Assembly: GCA_937890575.1 (NCBI GenBank)
Contig: CALADZ010000181.1
Coordinates: forward strand, 1-9,212
DNA: 9,212 nucleotides
Reading direction: 5' to 3'
DNA from: MAG-120531 sp002378585
GTDB lineage: Bacteria; Bacteroidota; Bacteroidia; Flavobacteriales; Flavobacteriaceae
The notes below the pieces were generated by a model. It was given only the letters and a program-made list of their open reading frames with translations, did no database searches and was not told the origin of the DNA. A program made the position numbers and the translations under genes. This document shows, one piece after another, positions 1 through 7,600 of the stretch (positions within the stretch are counted from its first letter, which is position 1; every line of letters starts with the position of its first letter).

Positions 1-204
1 ATAGATTGACTGTTCAAATCATTTTATCCAAATGGATCTCTTCAATTAATAACATATTATCAGAATGATAAAAAATCTGGAAGTTTTGAAGAATTTTTCA
101 TTAACGGGGCTTTAAAAAGCTGTTCAAATTATTTTTTAGGTGTCAAAATAGGTAAATCTTATGCGTTTTTTGAAAGTGGTGGTGTCGCCATTTATGATAA
201 TTAA
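1..204 (+). pseudogene. C-terminal remnant of a MORN-variant (YwqK-like) repeat protein, interrupted by TGA
   Basis: Reading from base 1, the frame is open from 10 to the TAA at 202-204 (64 residues) but has TGA at 7-9. There is no ATG, GTG or TTG in this frame after the TGA, so it cannot easily be an independent gene. The translation shows three MORN_2-like units with constant spacing: LFKSFYPNG at 10-36, GSFEEFFING at 79-108 and GKSYAFFESG near 151-180. In units two and three a Gly sits two residues before the first aromatic position. In unit one that position is the TGA, so a GGA-to-TGA change would explain it. I infer the degraded or truncated end of a paralogue of the following lipoprotein gene. 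MORN-variant proteins of the YwqK type are often small lipoproteins of unknown role. A sequencing error, or a sense codon at this site in other strains, cannot be excluded, and the gene's beginning lies outside the window. Confidence 0.55.
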
Positions 205-562
205 TTTTTTTATAATTATCTCTTTATTTAGCTGTACGAATTCTCTAAATAAAAAAGAATTAGTCTTTAATGGCTGTAAAGTTTTTTATAAAAAAAAACT
301 TTACAGTGGAAATTATAAACTGATTAAAGGTGAAAACATACTCATTGGAAAAGTTAAAAATGGAAAACTAAAACAGGAAAAAACATTTTTTAAAGGAAAT
401 CTTCTAATGAAGAAGATGTACTCTGAGTGTTTTGCTGGTTATCAGTGGATTTATGATTTAAATGGATTAGTTTTAAGCGAAGGCGCTTTTAATAAGAATC
501 AAAGAATTGGTTTATGGAAAAATTTTATCAACGATAGTGTTTATTTAATAAAATATCAATAA
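161..562 (+). CDS. Small MORN-variant (YwqK-like) repeat lipoprotein
   Basis: This 133-residue protein begins with a lipoprotein signal: basic n-region (R2, K5), hydrophobic stretch to residue 24 and lipobox LFSC with Cys25 as the lipidated residue. The mature part carries degenerate MORN_2-like units of the form G-x-W/Y-x-x-Y-x-x-N/G. The clearest run from about residue 92, with the segments WIYDLNGLVLSEG and IGLWKNF. Members are annotated as YwqK-family 'antitoxin' or MORN-variant proteins; no biochemical role can be assigned. The residues after Cys25 (TNSLNKK) lack an acidic lipoprotein-export signal, so a periplasm-facing location is inferred. The start at 161 is preferred because the alternative ATG at 194 would leave a signal of only 13 residues with no basic charge. 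The gene overlaps the end of the upstream related frame (161-204) and overlaps the convergent PorP/SprF gene by 7 bp. No separate promoter could be identified. Confidence 0.75.
   Translation: MRFLKVVVSPFMIINFFIIISLFSCTNSLNKKELVFNGCKVFYKKKLYSGNYKLIKGENILIGKVKNGKLKQEKTFFKGNLLMKKMYSECFAGYQWIYDLNGLVLSEGAFNKNQRIGLWKNFINDSVYLIKYQ
274..306. repeat. Perfect 14-bp inverted repeat with 5-nt loop, inside the lipoprotein gene
   Basis: The left arm CTGTAAAGTTTTTT (274-287) is the exact reverse complement of the right arm AAAAAACTTTACAG (293-306), separated by ATAAA. It lies in the coding sequence for residues around 38-49 (CKVFYKKKLYSG). RNA from either strand could fold into a long AT-rich hairpin with a T-tract in one arm. 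It is not a classical terminator, because the stem is mostly A-T pairs and no GC-rich segment precedes a trailing U-run. Function unknown. Confidence 0.8.
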
Positions 563-1608
563 TAATTATCTACCTGAAGTCTTTTATATTGACCCCTTCT
601 GTTCCTTAAAAAAGGACTGAAATCAAAGCTTAGATACAAATCAAAAATAGTTGGTGCAAATCTATATGCTGTATTTAAATCTTGAATAGGAAATGCATAC
701 GAAACACCAAAGTCAAAATTTTCGTAGGTTAACCCAACGCTTAAACCAACATTTAAGAATGATAAACTTTCTTGAGCAATGGAAACATTTGCATTTGTTT
801 TATCTACAAGACCAAATTGTTGGTTAATACCAACACTAAATTCTGCCAACTGAAATTCTTGAGATAAATACATGTTAATTGCTTCACTAGATCTCTTTAA
901 GGCCCCATAAGTGTATAAATATGAATATCGAGGAAGAAACCTTCTGTCATATGGATTTAAATCATATTCGTATGCTATTTGTATTCCTATAGATATAGGT
1001 ATTTGATATTCCACATCATCATTGTATGCAATATTTGGCTGGTTAAGATTTTCAAAAGAAATTCCAACCAAAAAATCGGTGTTATGAAGTAAAAATGAGG
1101 CCCCCAAATTTGTATAAGTTTTAGACAAGAAGAAATCAGCTAGTGGATCAATAGATTCTTGATTAATATATCCTGTTATTGAATTAATTTGATCTTCAAA
1201 GATTAAACTAGAAGGATTTAAGTTTTTCGATGAAAATCCGACATTAACAGAAGGTAAGAACCATATGTCATTTCCAAATTCTATTTTGTATATATAACTT
1301 AAATTTAAGTCATTTTTTTTGTAGCCTATATTTGGGGCACTGTAATTATTAAACTGAACTCCTAAGCTAAAGTCCTGTAAATCGAATGAGTAAGATCCAT
1401 AGAATAACTTATTGTTTTGGGTATCATTTGGATTGGTCTCGGTTGTAGAGTATAATAAACCAGATCTATTCCAGCTATTTAACCCAAAAAAACTTGGATT
1501 AACAATATGCATTAATTTAGGTTGAGAATTAAATATCATTTCTTGTGAAAAGGAAATATTCACCATAAAAAAACCAAATACAAAATAAATAATATTTCTT
1601 TTCATCAT
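556..1608 (-). CDS. PorP/SprF family type IX secretion system outer-membrane protein
   Basis: This 350-residue protein starts with a Sec signal peptide (MMKRN, a hydrophobic run, then probable cleavage in SFS|QE near residue 21). It is followed by the NPSFFG motif near residues 37-42, which matches the N-terminal NPAxxG-type signature of the PorP/SprF family. The rest alternates polar and hydrophobic residues with many aromatics, as in a 14-stranded outer-membrane barrel, and ends with a basic tail (RNRRGQYKRLQ). Length is usual for the family. Family members pair with T9SS substrates that carry type B sorting domains; SprF is needed for SprB display in F. johnsoniae. Here the gene directly follows such a substrate, overlapping its stop by 4 bp, so it is inferred to be that protein's dedicated secretion or anchoring partner. 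The ATG at 1608 is taken as start; the next codon is also ATG (1605). It is too far from named PorP or SprF to give a symbol. No OmpA-like gene follows, unlike in some related clusters. Confidence 0.88.
   Translation of the reverse strand: MMKRNIIYFVFGFFMVNISFSQEMIFNSQPKLMHIVNPSFFGLNSWNRSGLLYSTTETNPNDTQNNKLFYGSYSFDLQDFSLGVQFNNYSAPNIGYKKNDLNLSYIYKIEFGNDIWFLPSVNVGFSSKNLNPSSLIFEDQINSITGYINQESIDPLADFFLSKTYTNLGASFLLHNTDFLVGISFENLNQPNIAYNDDVEYQIPISIGIQIAYEYDLNPYDRRFLPRYSYLYTYGALKRSSEAINMYLSQEFQLAEFSVGINQQFGLVDKTNANVSIAQESLSFLNVGLSVGLTYENFDFGVSYAFPIQDLNTAYRFAPTIFDLYLSFDFSPFLRNRRGQYKRLQVDNYY
1605..1608 (-). other. ATGA stop/start overlap joining the giant adhesin gene and the PorP/SprF gene
   Basis: On the minus strand the TGA stop of the giant gene (1607-1605) overlaps the ATG of the PorP/SprF gene (1608-1606), giving ATGA. 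There is no intergenic space for a promoter, so the PorP/SprF gene must be expressed from an upstream or intragenic promoter and is probably translated by coupling or reinitiation. This supports an operon whose two products work as a pair. Confidence 0.85.
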
Positions 1609-4600
1609 TTTAATAAAGTAAAAATTCCGCTTCTCTCAATTGTTTGATCTGGTGTTATGCGATTTAATGGAACAGCATAAATCGTGTAAACAAAATATGG
1701 GCTAAATGCGTCCATTGTTAAACCATCAAATCCATTACCATCCCAACCCAATATAGATTTACCATTTCCAGATGAATCAATACTATCAGGACAATCACTT
1801 CTATCAATAGATCCATCCTGGGCTTCTTCAGAATATATTAGGTTACCTCTATTATCGTAGACATTAAAAATTAATGATTCAAATCCAGTAAAAAGCGGTC
1901 TGAAATAATCATTTAAACAATCGTTATTTGGTGAAAATACATTTGGAACATATATGCTATAACCTCTTCCGATGGTAATAGGGTTAGTTATAGATTCAAA
2001 GCAACCTATTTCATTATAAATAGTTAATGTAGGATAGTATGTGCCTGAATTTCCATAAGAGTGATTTACTTGAGTAACACCAGAGGTAGTAGCAGAAACA
2101 TCTAATATAATTGACTCCGAATTATCTCCAAAATTCCATTCAAGCCTTGAAAATTCTCCCTCTGATTCATCTATAAACGTAATATTTTCTCTTGCTGGGA
2201 TTTCATTTACCTGTTCAAAAGAGGGAGATGTGTAAGAAAAATAAGGGCCTCCTATTGCTAGGTTAAATTCTGATTCTACACCACATCCATCGTCTGTTAT
2301 AATAACTATTTTACCATATTCAAATGGGGCGTCAATTAATATTTGATAAGTGTCTTCGTCTAGTTTTGTAGTATTTCCGTTAAGTGCAACAGGCGCTCCA
2401 TCGTCACCTATGTCCTCAGTACCCTTTGTATCAATATAGAAGAAATTTAAATCAGACGATGAATCACTATTGTTTACTGCATCTAAAATTAATAGCCCAG
2501 GTAGACCCTCACATAGCTTAGGATCTACGTATGGTCCATCAGTAATTACTAGTGTACTATCGTCATCAACACTTATTACATCTCTCAAATAATTGAATGG
2601 AGTATCAACTGGATTTGGACATGTACTTCCACTTCTGATAGTATATCGATAAAGTCCTGCGGGAAGATCATTTAATGTTGTGAATCCATCAAAATTGCTT
2701 AATCCTGGATAAGAACCGTTTAATGGTTTCCATGGTGAATTAATTTGAGAGCTAGTACCTGACAGTGTTGAAGAGACGGGAGTTATTACCGGGCTTGTAG
2801 CATCAAATATTTCCCACGATATATTATAAGGTTCTTGACCACCTGTAATTTGTATTGAAATTCTTCCATCTTGAGCACCTAGTTCACAACTAACACCTTG
2901 AACATTTACATTATTTCCACTAGCATCAACTAAAAGACCGTCAATCGATAACACATCAATATCACCACTAAACACAAAATCTATTGGGTCTGATGCGCAT
3001 GTTCCATCGGATATAATTAGCTGATAAGTTCCTCTACCAGCAACAAAACTGGTTCTGCCCACAAAACTAGAACCTGGCTCATTTGGATCTGAAGGTGTAT
3101 AAGTCCATCTAAGATTATATATAACATTATCATTATCATCGATGATTGGGTTTCCTCCTATTATAAAGGATGTATCCAGGTCAAATTGAAAACCACTTTC
3201 ACAAACATCAAACTCAAATTCGGTTTCACCTTCATAAGTTATTGGAACATATGTTTCAACATCAAAAGCGTAATCCAAACTGCATTCAGTATTAGCAGCA
3301 TCCTGAACTTCAACTACATGTCTTCCTTCTGTAAGATTTCTTATAATAAAGGTGTTCCCTTGTTTAACAATATTATTTGTAAATGTACTTGATGAAGTTG
3401 AAGTTCCTGAAGAAGTTCCAGAGGTACCCCCATAAATTAAATTACCATCTAAATAAATATTATAAGCTAAAGATGTACCTGAAAGTCTAAACGAAAAGTC
3501 AGCTTCTACTAGACCTGTTTCACAATCAAGAATCTCTCTGTTATATACCCTTTGATTGATCATGTTAAATGAAGAATTCTTAATCAAACCTGATCTAGAA
3601 AATATTTTACATCCGGTCGCATCTGTTACTATAGCTCTATATTTTCCTGGTTGTAAATTATCAATTAAATAAAACCCATCTTTATTCATACTTACATATC
3701 CTCCATCCGAAAATTCAATTGTAGTTGAAGATAAGGTTGATGATGAAGCGGTTGATGATGAAGCGGTTGAAGATACAGCACTGTCTTGTGCAACCGATAA
3801 CTTATACCATTTTATATTATAAGGTTGAACACCGCCAGAAAGATCAAGCTCAATAGTTCCAAGTTCTTCAGAATTACATCCTGGTTGAGTAACAGCAGGT
3901 GTCTCCCCTACCGTGAATGGATCTTCATTAGAACCATCATCTAAAGTTATAACCTCGGTGATAGAACATCCAGCGCCATCTGTAACAGTTACTGTATAAT
4001 CACCCGCATAATTTAAGCCTGTTATAGTAAGGTCGTCAGGGTCAGAAGGAGAACCTGAAGTAGTTCGTTTATAGAGTACTTCCCCACTTGGTCCAAATAA
4101 TTCCCACAATATACTGTATGGAGTTGTACCACTTACAGTTCCCCCTGTAATATTTACTCCTAATGATCCTTGAATACCAGCTGAACAGTCAATTGGTTCA
4201 GTTGTAGACCCATTCAATTCAATTCGTAATGGATCGGGCTCATTAATTGTTACTGAACCTAAATTTAATTCTATTACATTACCAGAGTCGTCAAGGCATA
4301 AACCACTGTCTTTAATTTTTACTGAATAAGTTCCTCCCTCAAGCCCATCAAGAGATAAAATTTGAGTTGTAAAACTTACAACTGTTGCACTAGCCCCTCC
4401 TGAGGTTACCGATGAAGTACTTGTAGTAAAACCATTTGCAACATATGCAGCACCGTTTAAGGAATATGAATATGGCGGATTTCCACCTGTAAACTCAACA
4501 GTGAATGCTCCATTAGCTGCACCATTACACAGAATATCTGTTGTTGTAAAATTAGCCTGTCCTACAGCAATTTCATTAAGAGCTTGTAATGGACCTGAAG

Positions 4601-7600
4601 ATCCTGTGATGGTATAAGTGAAAGTTTGTTCACAATTTGTTGTGGTGTCTCTTACTATGAGAGTATATGTCCCAGCATCAAGGTTTTCTATTCTATTGGT
4701 AGTCCCTCTACTTACCCCAAATTGATCTGTCCAAGCAAAAGAGAAATTACCTGAACCACCAGCTACAGAAACCTGAAGGTTTCCATCTGAACAATTAGTT
4801 ATTGTTGAATTATCCACAGCATTTGTTACTGTAAAGTCTGCAGTATCAAGGAGTGTTATTGGATTTGAAGTAATAAATAAAGTGTTACATAAATTGTCTG
4901 TTACCGTTAAGGTATAATCGGCTGGACTTAATCCAAAAATATCTTGGGTATTGAACGTTCCTCCTCCGCTTCTTGTCCATAAAAACGTTAGGTTTGAATA
5001 ATCACCTGTGTTACCTGCTGATCCACCTGTGATTGTAAAACCACCAGTATCTAATTGAATACTTCCATCATTTCCCGCACATCCCGGAGGTGTAACCGTT
5101 ATTTTGTTTTCGTCGATTACAAGGGCTAAAGGTGTGTTTATCTGAACTGTAGAATCATTGCCATTTAGTGAACAACCGTTAGCATCATTTATTCCAATTT
5201 GGTATTGGAAACCTGGAGTAATATTAACTGTTCCTCCTCCAGGAATATTATTGGCATCTCCATCTGAGAATGTATAAGACCCAAAAGTAGCTGGCGACCT
5301 TCCAATTTCAGTTCCTCCTGAATTATATAAGATATAGGTTAATTGACCTGTACCTCCACTTCCATTTGCAGTTATTTCTGTATCACAAATAGATGTAATT
5401 GAAAGTGCTAAGGGATCAGGAGCAGTAATGGTTACAAAAGGTGCATCGGCTTGGCAATTATTTGAAACTGTAGTTAACATATAGTACTCAGAGCCAGTAA
5501 CACTATTAAGGTTTAGAGTCAAACCAGTATCAACATAAGTTGTAGGATCTGAAGTGTCTAAAGTTGTTACTGGAGTTCCTATTGAATTGGTTTGTCTCCA
5601 ATAATATCCGTAAGTGAGTGATTGGTTAGGAATTGGTGTTGCAATTGTAATTGTTCCTGGAGAAGCTCCTGGTTGTTTTGTTGCTGAGGTAGTAAATCCT
5701 ATTCCTGAAGTTTTAGCAATTAGCGTTGCTACACCAACAGATGGTGAATTTCCAATAGCAGTGACAAGTGTAGATCCAGAGTTTGCATCATTTATTAATC
5801 CAACAATAGCTGTAATAATCTCAGACTTACTTTGAGCTCTATCATAAATCGCTGGATTATTTGATAAATTCCCAGTTGCATCATCTACTCCCTGAACAGT
5901 ATAAGCAAATGATTGTGGACCTACATTGATTGTAATTATATTTCCAACTCCAAAACTATTATCAAGCTCAACTGTTGACTGTTGTTTTAAAGCTACAAAA
6001 CCTCCAGTAACAGCTGCAGCGTTAACAACAATCGAACCACCGTCATCACTACAGAGAGGATCGTTAACAGTGTGATTACCTGCCCAATTATTATATTGTA
6101 CCGGCGGGAATACAGTTATTGAACCACCAAGAGTAACACTTGGTGTACAAGAATTTGGATTAACGGTACTAATACTATATGTAAATGTAGTTTCAGCTCC
6201 AACAACTGGAGTATTCCCAAATATCTGAACAGAATTTCCATCTACTGAAACATTAGCTCCCCTTGTGAAACCCAAACCTGCAGGAGATGAAGAGAATATT
6301 ACATCATTAGCACCTCCTCCCAAAGTGAATTGTATTGGTGTGATTGCTGTTTCTTGACATACAGATTGATTCATTGCCGCTGGGTCCGCACCCGAGAACA
6401 CCATCGTAGGTAATGGTTTAACAGTTATAGTTATTGATTGCGTTTGATCAGTACATTGACTAGTGTTTAATACAGCTCCAGAGACACCAGTAGTGATTTG
6501 AAACGTGTAATCTCCAGCAGCATTTGTACTGTCAGGACTACCAATAATTGTAGCAACTCCACCATTCCCAGTTACTTGATCAGGAGCAAAATCTAGAGAA
6601 ATTCCAGATGGAACAAGGCTTGCATCAACAAACTTAGCATGTGTATTTTGTCCAGTAACATCAAAAATCATTGGAATCACACTTTGATTTACACAAACAT
6701 CTTGAGTTGTTGCACCTGAGGCTCCCCTGTGAGTGATCGTTTCCTCTGGAATTACTGTTATTGTCCCTGCCACAGAAATTTCATTTGTACCAGGGTTACA
6801 TTGGTTTACTGTGGTGATTTCGTAATTATAAGTTGTTTGTACTAATGCATTTGGTGCAGTTCCATATATCACAGCATTATCAGGAGCGTCAGAAGGGTCA
6901 TTTACCCTCGCATTAGAAGCTCTTGAGAATCCAAGTCCAGCATCAAAAGTAATATTGACATTGCTTGATCCTCCACCCATTGTAAATTCAATTTCATTTA
7001 TTAATGTTCCTGCACAAACAGTTTGATTAATAATTGCTGGATCAGGTCCTGAAAAGGCTAATGATGATGGTGGAACAACTGTAATATCAATTTGTTGTGT
7101 TGCGTCTGCGCAAGCACTGGTATTTGCTCCGCCAGTTGTGGTTATAAATGAATAGGTAAATGGATTGTTTCCAACTATAGCGGCACTTGGGCTACCTGAT
7201 ATTGTAACAACACCTCCCATATTATCAGCATCCTCAACAAAAGTGAAGTTCATTCCAGCAGGAAGATTTGCTGCGTTGACTACACTCGCATAAGTATTCT
7301 CACCAACAACTGTTATCACAATTGGTGTTATGTCTTCACCATAGCATACTTGTTGAGCAATTGCACCACTTGTCACTGTTAAAGATTCATCAGGCCTCAC
7401 GGTTACAAAACCCGTTATAGTTGTTTCTGCACATGCACCAACTAAGGGCCCACCTGGATTGCCTGAAGAAGTAATTGTGTAGGTATAAGATGTAGTTTCA
7501 GAAATATTAACATTAGGCGTTCCAGATATAATGAACTTATTAGGTGCCTGTGTATTTCCCACAAGACCACTTGGCAAACCAGCTATTGTAGCATCTGTGG

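Larger units (their letters stand above)
2250..6105 (-). repeat. Array of about eleven SprB-type repeats within the giant gene
   Basis: Divergent units of about 85-130 residues follow the scheme C(S/N/E)-x-GxL/I-x-V-x-x-x-GG-x-x-PY-x-x-x-W ... L-x-x-G-x-Y-x-x-x-V-x-D-x-x-x-C. Approximate borders, N to C: 6105-5420 (carries a nested module), 5420-5135, 5135-4835, 4835-4580, 4580-4225, 4225-3905, 3905-3565, 3565-3240, 3240-2965, 2965-2570 and 2570-2250. The last two or three are the most degenerate, so the count is approximate. SprB repeats are a known family (named from the F. johnsoniae gliding adhesin) expected to form beta-sandwich stalk modules. The copies are too different in DNA for recent duplication. 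Confidence 0.75.

Noticed and set aside
10..136. CTGTTCAAAT repeated at 10-19 and 120-129, each followed by a near-identical ATTTT stretch
   Set aside because: The copies are in different reading frames and nothing else around them matches; chance similarity in AT-rich DNA is the simplest reading.
161..562. Toxin-antitoxin interpretation from the YwqK-family name
   Set aside because: No toxin gene is adjacent, and the family label is historical; the lipoprotein signal argues for an envelope protein instead.
530..600. Possible bidirectional terminator between the convergent genes
   Set aside because: Only short AT-rich near-palindromes such as TTTATTTAATAAA are present; there is no stable stem followed by a T-run on either strand.
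3186..3392. Plus-strand open frame of 68 codons
   Set aside because: It lies wholly antisense to conserved SprB-type repeats of the giant gene and shows no recognisable protein features; it is a shadow frame.
5614..5835. Plus-strand open frame of 73 codons, hydrophobic in part
   Set aside because: It is antisense to nested module 2; its composition follows from the Ile/Thr/Ala-rich codons on the other strand.
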